A stretch of DNA of 56,172 bases, taken from assembly GCA_016220095.1 (NCBI GenBank), contig JACRIJ010000062.1, forward strand, positions 1 through 56,172. The letters are read 5' to 3'. Under the pieces are notes generated by a model, which worked only from the letters and a program-made list of their open reading frames with translations, had not been told where the DNA came from and made no database searches. Both the position numbers and the translations under genes were made by a program. This document shows, piece by piece, positions 45,857 to 54,004 of this stretch (position 1 is the first letter of the stretch; every line of letters starts with the position of its first letter). This DNA comes from Planctomycetota bacterium (GTDB lineage Bacteria > Planctomycetota > MHYJ01 > JACQXL01 > JACRIJ01).

Positions 45857-45885
45857 TTGACCATAACCCGCTTTCTTTGTATGAT
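45857..45885 (+). promoter_or_regulatory. promoter giving a leaderless phosphoesterase mRNA
   Basis: TTGACC (45857-45862), a 17-nt spacer and TATGAT (45880-45885). Seven nt later is ATG 45893, the expected transcription start. Confidence 0.65.
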
Positions 45886-45892
45886 TTCAGGC

Positions 45893-46849
45893 ATGAAAAG
45901 GATTTTTTTCTTTATAGCCGCAATATTCAGCGGGCTGTATATTTTAACAGTGATATTGTCAATAATAGCCGCGCATTCCGCCATAACTCCGGTGCCGCCG
46001 TCATCATACATAGGCAATTCCCCTTCCAATATCAGCATAGCCGAAAAACCAGGCAACAGCGCAGACCTTAAATTCGCCGTTATAGGCGATATCCAGATTG
46101 GTTACGGCACGGCTCAACAGCTCCTGAAACTCATAAAAGAACAGAAATGCGATTTTATCGTGCAGACAGGCGACCTGGTCAATCTTGACGAATTTTTCCA
46201 CTACCGGCTCATCCTCGGCATCATACAAAATGAGGATTTGCAGGCGCCTTTCTTTGTCGTGCCGGGCAACCACGACGTGAAAAACGGCCATGAAAATTTC
46301 ATGAATTTTCTCGGGCAAAACGAATTCCATTTCGTCCGGAATAACATGCATTTCATCTTTATGGATAACGCTGTCAGCCCGCTTAATCTTGAACACCTGC
46401 GCTCTTTGCTTGAAAAGGGCAGGGCGCGTAAGGTAACGGGCCAATTCCTCTTTTTTCACAGGCCTGTTGATGAGCCTGAACTCACGGATAAATTCGCGGC
46501 GCTTGTAAAAGAATATAACGTTTTGTACGTCTTTTGCGGGCATATGCACTTTTTCCGGCGTGAAGTGAAAAACGGTACGGTTTTTGTCACTAACGGCAGG
46601 GGCGGCGATTACGACTCCGATAACACTGCAAGCGCGGGTTACGCGGTAATAGTTGAAAACAACAAAGGAATAATCAAAGATACCAAAATAGAAGTCCCGG
46701 AGGATTTTTCGCGGTACTGGGCCTGCATCCACGCCCTTTACGGACACGTTTACGCGGGATTGATGGAATACTCGCCGGCAATCTGGGTGCCGCTCGTTTT
46801 CAGCTGGGTATTCCTTGTGCTGATTGTTATAAAAAGATTGAAAGATTAA
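45893..46849 (+). CDS. membrane-anchored metallophosphoesterase
   Basis: About 318 residues from ATG 45893. It is anchored by an N-terminal helix (IFFFIAAIFSGLYILTVILSI), and a second helix near the end (WVPLVFSWVFLVLIVI) places the domain outside the cytoplasm. The calcineurin-like motifs are complete: GDIQIG, QTGDLVN, GNHDVKNGHENF, HRP and FCGHMHFFRR. The substrate is unknown; lipid or phospho-polymer cleavage is typical for this layout. It is followed after 37 nt by a membrane glycosyltransferase gene, which suggests a lipid-linked envelope pathway. No ribosome site; a promoter sits directly on the start. Confidence 0.9.
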   Translation: MKRIFFFIAAIFSGLYILTVILSIIAAHSAITPVPPSSYIGNSPSNISIAEKPGNSADLKFAVIGDIQIGYGTAQQLLKLIKEQKCDFIVQTGDLVNLDEFFHYRLILGIIQNEDLQAPFFVVPGNHDVKNGHENFMNFLGQNEFHFVRNNMHFIFMDNAVSPLNLEHLRSLLEKGRARKVTGQFLFFHRPVDEPELTDKFAALVKEYNVLYVFCGHMHFFRREVKNGTVFVTNGRGGDYDSDNTASAGYAVIVENNKGIIKDTKIEVPEDFSRYWACIHALYGHVYAGLMEYSPAIWVPLVFSWVFLVLIVIKRLKD

Positions 46850-46886
46850 AGGATTGGAAGATTAAAAGATTGGGAGATTGGAAGGT

Positions 46887-48644
46887 ATGCCTCCAAACGG
46901 TAAATACATACTGCTGTTTCTTATCATGGTAGCCGCCATGATTCTGCTTCCGGGCCTTTTGATGCCGTACAATATGGACGACGCTGGCCAGGCCCAACAG
47001 GGCTTATACATCCAGGACATGCTCCACGGAGGCAATTTTTTCCTGCCCATGGAACACGGGACAATCTTCGCCTCCAAGCCGCCCATGTATAACTGGTTGG
47101 CCCTGCCTTTCTGTTCATTGTTCGGCCTGAACGAAATAACCATCAAAATTCCGACGTTTTTCATGTCGATAGGTATGGTTATAGTGGTTTTTCTCTTTGC
47201 GTACCGCATCTACAAAAGCAGGTTCGTTGCCTCAATAAGCGTGTTGCTGTTGCTGACAAGTTACGGTTTCATCCGCGGAGCGGGCATTGCCAGGCCCGAT
47301 ATGCTCTTGTCCCTGTCAGTCCTCGCGGCATTGTACTTTTTTTACGTTTACTATTCGCAGGAACCCGGCAAAAAACAGGGCCGAACGCTGTCAGGCGCGT
47401 ACTTGAGCCTGGCAATAGGCACCTTAACCAAAGGGCCCGTAAATCTCGTTCTCGTTTTCGCGCCTCTTATTATTTTCATCATATTGGACCGGAACGGCAA
47501 AACTGTGCGCGAGGCAATGTCTGGATTTTTTTCATCCGCGCATGTAAAAGGCTGGCTGTTGTTTTTCTTCCTTGTTTTATTGTGGTTCATACCCGCGGTA
47601 CTATACGGGAAATGGCCGTTTGTCCATATAGTTTTCATAAGGGAGATGTTTTTCAGGGTGGTTGATCCGTCGCAAATGGCCGGCAGAACGCAACCAGCGT
47701 GGTATTTCCTTCCGTATTTCATCGGATGGTTTATGCCGTGGACAATATTCCTCGCCGGCGTTTACTTTACGCGGAAAAAAATATACGAAACCTTCACCGG
47801 CTCTGAAAAAGGAATTCGGCTCCTCTTTATAACACTCATAAGCACGCTGATATTTTTCTCCATCCCAAAAGGCAAACGCTGTGATTATATAATACTAATG
47901 TACCCATGCGGCGCGATGCTCGTTGCGGGCCTTTTCGGATTCCTGCGCGCAAATGCCGGAAACCTCGGGGCAGTTAACGGAAAAATCGCATTTTTGTTCC
48001 GTATAGCCATCGCCCTCATGTTCATCACGGGCCTGCTTATGATATTGATTTATTCCACGGGTATTTTTGACAGCGCCATGGTTAAATTCGTAACCAGGCG
48101 CCTTCGCGACACGGCGGAAGGCAATCCGCATGAACACGCGATGCTCCTTAAAAACAGCCTGTTCATGCTTTTCATCGGCATAATCACACTGCTCTCGGCT
48201 CTCACAGCGCTGGCGCTCCAGATACGAAAAAGGCATGCCTCATTGGTGGCGGTAATATTGCTGTGCTTCGCCTGCCTGAATATGGCTTACGCGACATGGA
48301 TACTGCCGTTTTTTGAAACGAAGTTATCCATAAAGCCGTTCTGCGATGAAATTCAAAAAACTGTCAAAACGGAAGGGCCTCTGTATTTTGCTTTTGTAAA
48401 CAGCAATGAACTTTTTTTCAGGCTGGGAAAAAACGTCCCTAATACGCGCATAAAGGAAATCACCCGCGCGGCAGGCGAGAAGGGGAGGGTTTACGCCATA
48501 ATGCCGAAAGATAAGGAAAAGGAGCTTGAACAAACCTGTAAAGACGCAACCTTCAGGGTTATAAGCACGAGCGCCGTAAAAAAGAACGGGGATTATCAGG
48601 TGCTGGTGGCCATTTCGCGGAAAGACAGGGATGAAACGGATTAA
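46887..48644 (+). CDS. ArnT/PMT-type lipid-dependent glycosyltransferase
   Basis: About 585 residues from ATG 46887; GGGAG lies about 10 nt upstream. About ten to twelve membrane helices are followed by a short C-terminal domain of about 80 residues. The first extracytoplasmic loop has YNMDDAGQAQQG, the paired-acid site of the GT-C fold (ArnT, PMT and related families), and ASKPPMYNW after it. Such enzymes move sugars from polyprenyl-phosphate donors to lipid A, glycolipid or protein. The acceptor cannot be told from sequence. The metallophosphoesterase upstream may cleave the lipid carrier by-product; that is inference. Confidence 0.9.
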   Translation: MPPNGKYILLFLIMVAAMILLPGLLMPYNMDDAGQAQQGLYIQDMLHGGNFFLPMEHGTIFASKPPMYNWLALPFCSLFGLNEITIKIPTFFMSIGMVIVVFLFAYRIYKSRFVASISVLLLLTSYGFIRGAGIARPDMLLSLSVLAALYFFYVYYSQEPGKKQGRTLSGAYLSLAIGTLTKGPVNLVLVFAPLIIFIILDRNGKTVREAMSGFFSSAHVKGWLLFFFLVLLWFIPAVLYGKWPFVHIVFIREMFFRVVDPSQMAGRTQPAWYFLPYFIGWFMPWTIFLAGVYFTRKKIYETFTGSEKGIRLLFITLISTLIFFSIPKGKRCDYIILMYPCGAMLVAGLFGFLRANAGNLGAVNGKIAFLFRIAIALMFITGLLMILIYSTGIFDSAMVKFVTRRLRDTAEGNPHEHAMLLKNSLFMLFIGIITLLSALTALALQIRKRHASLVAVILLCFACLNMAYATWILPFFETKLSIKPFCDEIQKTVKTEGPLYFAFVNSNELFFRLGKNVPNTRIKEITRAAGEKGRVYAIMPKDKEKELEQTCKDATFRVISTSAVKKNGDYQVLVAISRKDRDETD

Positions 48645-48672
48645 CGAACGGTTTTTTACAACAGATTAAAAT

Positions 48673-48803
48673 GAAAAATCTTAATTCTCAAATCTAAAAT
48701 CTAAAATTCTTTAATGGGGTGGACACACAGGTTCACCCCTACAGAATTCAAATACCTTAAGCCCATAACCCCGTAATCCTTTAACTCCGTAACTCCTTAA
48801 CTT
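48673..48803 (+). repeat. composite intergenic repeat R2, copy 2
   Basis: AAATCTTAATTCTCAAATCT words, then GGGGTGGACACACAGGTTCACCCC (hairpin core 48704-48751), then CCCATAACCCCGTAATCC-type array. The order is the same as copy 1 read in reverse. It fills the gap between the glycosyltransferase and aroC. Confidence 0.7.
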
Positions 48804-48814
48804 ATATTCCATCG

Positions 48815-49882
48815 TTAATTTTTTCGAAGGATTAGATCCGCGAACGTTATCGCCGTTACGGCTTCAACGACCGGTACCGCGCGGGGTACTATGCACACAT
48901 CATGCCGGCCCGGAACGATTATTTCCACCTCTTTCATCGTTTTTATATCAACCGAACGCTGTTCTCTGGAAATGGACGGCGTAGGTTTAACCGCTATCCT
49001 GAAAACCACGGGCATTCCCGTAGTCATGCCGCCTAAGACGCCGCCGGAATTATTGGTCTTCATCGCGACACTGCCGGACTTTACGCAGAATTGGTCGTTA
49101 TTCTTACTGCCGCGCATTGCGGCAACCCCGAAACCCGCGCCAAATTCTATGGCCTTTACAGCCGGTATCGCAAATACGTTCCTGGCAAGCACGCCTTCAG
49201 CGGAATCCCAGAATGGCTCGCCTGTGCCGACGGGTAATCCGAGCGTAACGCATTCTATTATGCCTCCGAGGCTGTCGCCGTCTTTTCCGGCACTTTCAAT
49301 CCCGCGCAACATCTTTGCCGCGGCTTTTTTGTCAGGACAATACAAGGGATTTTTCAGACGCAACCGTTCAAGATTCTTGTAATCCGGTTTGCATACTGCC
49401 ATAACAGCGCCTATCTGCGTGGTATAGGCAAAGATACGAACCTTATATCTTTGAAGGATTTTTTTTGCTATTGCGCCTGCGAGCACCATGCTGACGGTCA
49501 TCCTGCCGGATGCCTGGCCCGTACCGCCGCGTCTTTCCATGCCGTATCTGCTGAAAAGCGGCCAATCCGCATGGCCCGGCCTCGGAACAGCGCCGAGTTT
49601 ATCGTAATCCGACGGACGTATGTCATTGTTTTCCACGAGCAATTCAATCCTGCCGCCGGTAGTGCGGCTGTTGCGGATACCAGAAAGTATGACAACCTTA
49701 TCCTCTTCATGGCGTTTCGTGGAAAACGCCTGTTTTGAAGGTTTCCTCCGGTCAAGTTCCTGTTGGATGAATTTTTCCGGGACATTGATATCAGCAGGGC
49801 ACCCGTCAATGAAACACCCTACGTTCCTGTCGTGACTCCCGCCGAAAACTGTAACAATAAATTTTCCGCCTGTGGAATTCAT
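48815..49882 (-). CDS. aroC: chorismate synthase
   Basis: 355 residues. Converts 5-enolpyruvylshikimate-3-phosphate to chorismate with reduced FMN, the last common step to aromatic amino acids. Landmarks: RPGHADWPLFSRYG, SGRMTVSMVLAGAIA, NNSGGVLGGMTTGMPVVFRIAVKPTPSI and a closing GRHDVCIVPRAVPVVEAV. Length fits the family. The usual first signature GESHG reads GGSHD here, with the conserved His kept but Glu and Gly changed. No other shikimate gene is in the window. The ATG at 49882 has no strong ribosome site. Confidence 0.93.
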   Translation of the reverse strand: MNSTGGKFIVTVFGGSHDRNVGCFIDGCPADINVPEKFIQQELDRRKPSKQAFSTKRHEEDKVVILSGIRNSRTTGGRIELLVENNDIRPSDYDKLGAVPRPGHADWPLFSRYGMERRGGTGQASGRMTVSMVLAGAIAKKILQRYKVRIFAYTTQIGAVMAVCKPDYKNLERLRLKNPLYCPDKKAAAKMLRGIESAGKDGDSLGGIIECVTLGLPVGTGEPFWDSAEGVLARNVFAIPAVKAIEFGAGFGVAAMRGSKNNDQFCVKSGSVAMKTNNSGGVLGGMTTGMPVVFRIAVKPTPSISREQRSVDIKTMKEVEIIVPGRHDVCIVPRAVPVVEAVTAITFADLILRKN

Positions 49883-49924
49883 GAAAAATATTATAGCAGA
49901 GGATTGTAAAATTGCAACAGGAAA

Positions 49925-50066
49925 CGCAATGCCATAACACCATAACTCCGTAACCCTTTACCCTTTAACCCCTAAACACTGTAATCCTTAAAAGGGTGAA
50001 CACACAGGTTCACCCCTACAGAATTTAATACCACAACCCCAAAACCCCTTAACTCCTAAAACCCTC
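49925..50066. repeat. composite intergenic repeat R2, copy 3
   Basis: AACTCCGTAACCC-type array on both sides of GGGTGAACACACAGGTTCACCCC (49990-50027). The ATCTTAATT part of copies 1 and 2 is missing. Confidence 0.65.
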
Positions 50067-50069
50067 AAC

Positions 50070-52070
50070 TCACAGCGCATTAGCTATTATCTCCGCTATA
50101 TCCTTAACCTGCACCTTGCTCTCCGCGTCAATGTCCTTTACGCCGTCGGTAAACATCGTCAAACAATATGGGCACGCTGTCGCGATAATGTCCGCCTTGG
50201 TATCAAGCAATTCCCGTGTGCGCGCGTGGTTTATCCTCGTGCCAAGTTTTTCCTCCATCCACATTCTGCCGCCGCCGGCGCCGCAACAAAAACTCTCGCT
50301 CTTTTTCCTGCCTGCCTCGGTAAGACGCGCCTGCGGAATCGTTTCCAATATCTTCCTCGGCTGTCCGTATATGCCGTTATGCCTGCCGAGATAACAGGAA
50401 TCATGATACGCCATACGCGTATCAATCCCCTTAGAAACCTTTAAGGCGCCTTTTTGCAGGAGCTCATCTAAGATTTCAGTATGATGCCTGACTTCAACTT
50501 CATAACCCCTTGAAGGATACTCATTCTTAAAAGTATTAAAACAATGCGGACAGGGCGTTATTATTTTCTTGATCCCGTACTTCTTGAAAATTTCAATATT
50601 GGCGTCCGCAAGGGTCTGATACAGGTATTCGTTTCCGAGCCGTTTGGCTGCCTCGCCGCAACAGCGCTCCTCGCCGGCAAGCACGGCAAAATCAACCTTC
50701 GCGGCCTTCAGCACCTTTATCAGGGCATTCGTAACGCTGAGCGCGCGGGAGTCAATTGAACCCGCACATCCGACCCATAAAAGATACTCCGCCTTCGCGC
50801 CTTCGGAAAATGTTTTTAATTCCAGATCCTTCATCCATTCAGTGCGCTTTTCAACACCGACGGCCCAGGGATTACCGTTGACCTCCATGCCTTTGAACAT
50901 ATTTTTAAGTTCGTTTGGAAATTTGCTGTCCATAAGCACGAGCGACCTGCGCATGCCGACAATATGCTTTACGTGTTCAATGAAAACAGGGCAGTGCTCC
51001 TGACACGCGCCGCAGGTGGTGCATGCCCACAACTCGTCTTCCTTGATAAAATCGCCTATAAGGAATTTGGAATATTCGTCCTTTTTCAGGCCAAGGAGAT
51101 GATTTTTTTTGTCTTCAAGATTGCCGCGCATTTGCGTAATGATTTTTTTCGGATTCAACGGTTTTCCCGTCGCAAAAGCAGGGCACCTGTCCTGACATCT
51201 GCCGCATTCGGTGCAGGCATACAATTCCAGAAGCCCCTTCCAATTGGTGTCTTCAATGTTGGTTATGCCGAACGATTCGGAATTCTCAAGGTCTTCATCC
51301 GGCAGGCTCCCTTTCCTGTTGAATTCCTGGAGCGCTATATTAGCCGAGGAGGTAAAGATATGTTTCAATTTGGAATAGGGAATATAGGCAATAAAAGCAA
51401 ATGCCAGCGCCATGTGGAACCACCAGAAATACCAGTGGAGTTCCTGTTGGAGCGGCAGGGAAAAGGAGAGATGTCTGTAAAAATTTGCGAAAGCCAATCC
51501 AACGGGCGACCAAACTGCCCAGGAAGGATGCACGGGCAGTTCGGTAACAGCCATCCTGAAGCCTTCAACTATGAAACCTGTCAGCAGTATCATGAATATC
51601 AATATCAGCGTAATAAAATCATCGGATTTATTTTCAAGACGTTTCGGCCGCAGAATATAGCGCCTGAACATGGCCAGCGATATGGCGGCCATGGCAAACA
51701 AACCGGCCAAATCAAGCGTAAGCGAAAAGACAAGGTAAAATGAACCCTCAAGTATTTTAATGCCCCAATTGGCATGGATTGCTTCAAGGCATGTGCCGAT
51801 ATAAAGCGCGATGAATCCCCAGAAAATGAAAAAGTGAATCAGGGCGGGAAAAGGTTCTTCAAGGATACGCTCCTGCAGTAGCGCGCCGCGCAGGAGTTCC
51901 CTGAGTCGGTTTTTAATCAAGGCCTTGAAATGGCCGGCCGGCCGGCCTTTTTTAAGGATGCGCATTATTTTAAAAAAACCGAATGCGCATATTAGCATTA
52001 CCAGCAAAGCCAGCGGATACATCAATAAATGGCTATCTACGTTCCAGTATGATACGCGTGATGCCTGCAT
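50070..52070 (-). CDS. membrane-bound heterodisulfide-reductase-like Fe-S oxidoreductase
   Basis: 666 residues. The N-terminal 230 residues have about five membrane helices of the NarI/b-type cytochrome kind, with His residues that could bind haem. Two 4Fe-4S motifs follow (CTECGRCQDRCP near 285, CTTCGACQEHCP near 350). Two CCG domains come after (about 430-510 and 560-650), ending in SCYLGRHN and ESFCCGAGGGRMWME. This is the HdrD/GlpC-type layout found in EtfQO-like or menaquinone-linked electron transfer. It likely passes electrons between a soluble donor (often ETF) and quinone. No etf gene is nearby. Located in the cytoplasmic membrane. Confidence 0.9.
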   Translation of the reverse strand: MQASRVSYWNVDSHLLMYPLALLVMLICAFGFFKIMRILKKGRPAGHFKALIKNRLRELLRGALLQERILEEPFPALIHFFIFWGFIALYIGTCLEAIHANWGIKILEGSFYLVFSLTLDLAGLFAMAAISLAMFRRYILRPKRLENKSDDFITLILIFMILLTGFIVEGFRMAVTELPVHPSWAVWSPVGLAFANFYRHLSFSLPLQQELHWYFWWFHMALAFAFIAYIPYSKLKHIFTSSANIALQEFNRKGSLPDEDLENSESFGITNIEDTNWKGLLELYACTECGRCQDRCPAFATGKPLNPKKIITQMRGNLEDKKNHLLGLKKDEYSKFLIGDFIKEDELWACTTCGACQEHCPVFIEHVKHIVGMRRSLVLMDSKFPNELKNMFKGMEVNGNPWAVGVEKRTEWMKDLELKTFSEGAKAEYLLWVGCAGSIDSRALSVTNALIKVLKAAKVDFAVLAGEERCCGEAAKRLGNEYLYQTLADANIEIFKKYGIKKIITPCPHCFNTFKNEYPSRGYEVEVRHHTEILDELLQKGALKVSKGIDTRMAYHDSCYLGRHNGIYGQPRKILETIPQARLTEAGRKKSESFCCGAGGGRMWMEEKLGTRINHARTRELLDTKADIIATACPYCLTMFTDGVKDIDAESKVQVKDIAEIIANAL

Positions 52071-52185
52071 TATTTACGCCCATCCTAAAATCAATCACGG
52101 AACACACTCACGCCTCCCAGCGGGTTGAATAAAAATAATGTTATCAGAAAACAAAATGAGAGTCAAGGAAAAGATATTAACGAAG

Positions 52186-52357
52186 GTACCGCCTCAGTGA
52201 AGGTGGGTTGAAAAAACAATATAAATATCAAAATGCCCAATGATTACGGTAGGGACAGAACATCCCGACACTTCGGTCGGGACTTCCTTCGGTCGCTATT
52301 CTGTCCCTGCAAAATACCGCGGGGAAACTTAAAAACCCAACTTCACTGAGGCCTTAC
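52186..52357 (-). mobile_element. palindromic intergenic element R1, copy B
   Basis: About 172 bp; nearly the reverse complement of copy A at 26231-26369. Both start GTACCGCCTCAGTGAAGG. Copy B has a loop insertion (about 52263-52300) that itself forms a TCCCGAC...GTCGGGA hairpin. It lies alone between the oxidoreductase and ATP-grasp genes. Confidence 0.75.
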
Positions 52358-52379
52358 TTTCTAACGAATTAACGACGAA

Positions 52380-52498
52380 ACAGCTAAATGACTGAACAAC
52401 TAAACGACGTTACGAAGGTGATAGAGTGCGAGAATGCCAGGTGAAACCGTTTTTACGCGTAAGCAACCTATCACCCTATCATTCTATCATCCTTCCAT
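52380..52498. repeat. word-repeat block beside element R1 copy B
   Basis: It holds AGGTGATAGAGTGCGAGAATG and CTATCATTCTATCATCC words, the reverse of those at 26100-26200. The element and word block therefore travel as one composite. No gene is seen. Confidence 0.5.
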
Positions 52499-54004
52499 CT
52501 ATTCCGCCGTACTCCTGCATAATTCATCCGCATCCGCAAAGTAATCGTCCAGCATTTCCGGCACTTCAACAAACGCCTTGTATTCGGTTTCTTCACGGAT
52601 ATCTCCGAGTGCTATCATATCAAATTTGCCGTATTTTTCCAGACAGCCGGTATTGTACAATATGAAATCGCCCGACCCCGTCCTGCAATCATACAAGCGG
52701 CCTTCAAATATCTTTAGGAGCGTGCCGAACGAACATCCTCTCAAACGCTTATCCAGAACATCTTTCGCTATATAGCGAATTCCAAGATGACTGCCGAATA
52801 TCCTGTTGCATAAAGACATCGGCAGGGAAGTTCCGCCCCAGCGGCCGTTGCATTCAACAAACTTTATTGCGGCGTCCCCTAAATCACGTCCGCATACTAT
52901 GGCGTCAAAAGAACACCTTCCGAAATAGCCGAGCCTTTGAAACAGTAATCCGAGATTGAACGCCTTGCGCGCAAATTCTTTTTTCAGGCGTTCAGGCATG
53001 CGCGACGGCGTACTGCCGTTGAAAACCTTTTCCGGACCCGCAAGCAACTGGTCAAATATGCCTTCCACCACCGGAAAGCCCGCGCGCGGTATCCATAATT
53101 GCGCGGAAGGCGAACCTAATACATCAGTCCGCCACTCCATAACGCAAACATTGTGACTGCCGTCCCACTTGCGCTGGGCCAATTCGTTTCTCACTGCCGC
53201 GCGCAGGCGGACTTTATCCATCATCTTAACCTGTTCAGAATCAAACAATATATTACCCATGGCAGACGCGTAATTCCCTATCTTCAAAACTATCTTGTCA
53301 TATCTTAATGCCATGGTCTTAAGCGCATCCGTTATGTGCGAGAGGGCATTTGAAGAGCAGGTCTCCACCGTATCATCAGCGGAAAGCATCGCTTGCACGA
53401 GCATGACAAATTGCGATTTGTCATTGACCATTTCCGTAACGCCGGGCAAAGGAGCGGTAACGCGAACGTCCGCGCCGAAGTTGCCGCGCAATTGGAGCGC
53501 CAATTCCCACACCTCGCGCGACCCCATATAGGGATGTATATTCAACGCGCCGCGGCTTTTTGTGAAATCAACGATATTGCCTATTGCACCGCGCGATTCC
53601 AGGATATTCCGCGTGATATTTATCGGCGCATTCCGGTCAGGACAAACCGTAAGAAACTCAGGTTCGCCTAAACCGAGAAAAATCCTGTTATACCGTTCGT
53701 AAGCCGGGTCAGGCATGTACGACAGGGCCACAAGGTCATTCGAGCCTGACAGAAGCCGCGCGCGAAGCTGATAATATTCTATTCCTGGTATATTGTCCAA
53801 AAACGGAATACTGCTAAGGTCTTCCATATACATGCACGCGCAATCCGGATTTCCGGCGTTATTGTCATCGGCAAAAAGCCCGCTGTAAAGCACAAAATCC
53901 TTTTCAAAACCGGAAGAAAACTGCGCGGCCAATTCGTCAGCCTTTTTAAGGGCTTCCCGGCAGTCTGAAAAATCAAACATCCTGCTCAAGTTCATCTTAG
54001 GCAT
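52499..54004 (-). CDS. ATP-grasp family protein, PGM1-like, unknown product
   Basis: About 501 residues from ATG 54004, which has AAAGGAG 9 nt upstream and overlaps the radical SAM stop by 8 nt (ATGCCTAA). Residues about 380-400 carry the ATP-grasp metal-binding signature FVECNGRWGGTSLPM, in the form seen in PGM1-type peptide ligases and related pre-ATP-grasp enzymes. An N-terminal domain of mixed alpha/beta character (MFDFSDCREAL ... GLGEPEFLTVCPD) precedes it. ATP-grasp enzymes join a carboxylate to an amine or thiol through an acyl-phosphate. The substrate is unknown. Coupling to a radical SAM gene suggests a small-molecule or peptide product pathway. Confidence 0.75.
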   Translation of the reverse strand: MPKMNLSRMFDFSDCREALKKADELAAQFSSGFEKDFVLYSGLFADDNNAGNPDCACMYMEDLSSIPFLDNIPGIEYYQLRARLLSGSNDLVALSYMPDPAYERYNRIFLGLGEPEFLTVCPDRNAPINITRNILESRGAIGNIVDFTKSRGALNIHPYMGSREVWELALQLRGNFGADVRVTAPLPGVTEMVNDKSQFVMLVQAMLSADDTVETCSSNALSHITDALKTMALRYDKIVLKIGNYASAMGNILFDSEQVKMMDKVRLRAAVRNELAQRKWDGSHNVCVMEWRTDVLGSPSAQLWIPRAGFPVVEGIFDQLLAGPEKVFNGSTPSRMPERLKKEFARKAFNLGLLFQRLGYFGRCSFDAIVCGRDLGDAAIKFVECNGRWGGTSLPMSLCNRIFGSHLGIRYIAKDVLDKRLRGCSFGTLLKIFEGRLYDCRTGSGDFILYNTGCLEKYGKFDMIALGDIREETEYKAFVEVPEMLDDYFADADELCRSTAE

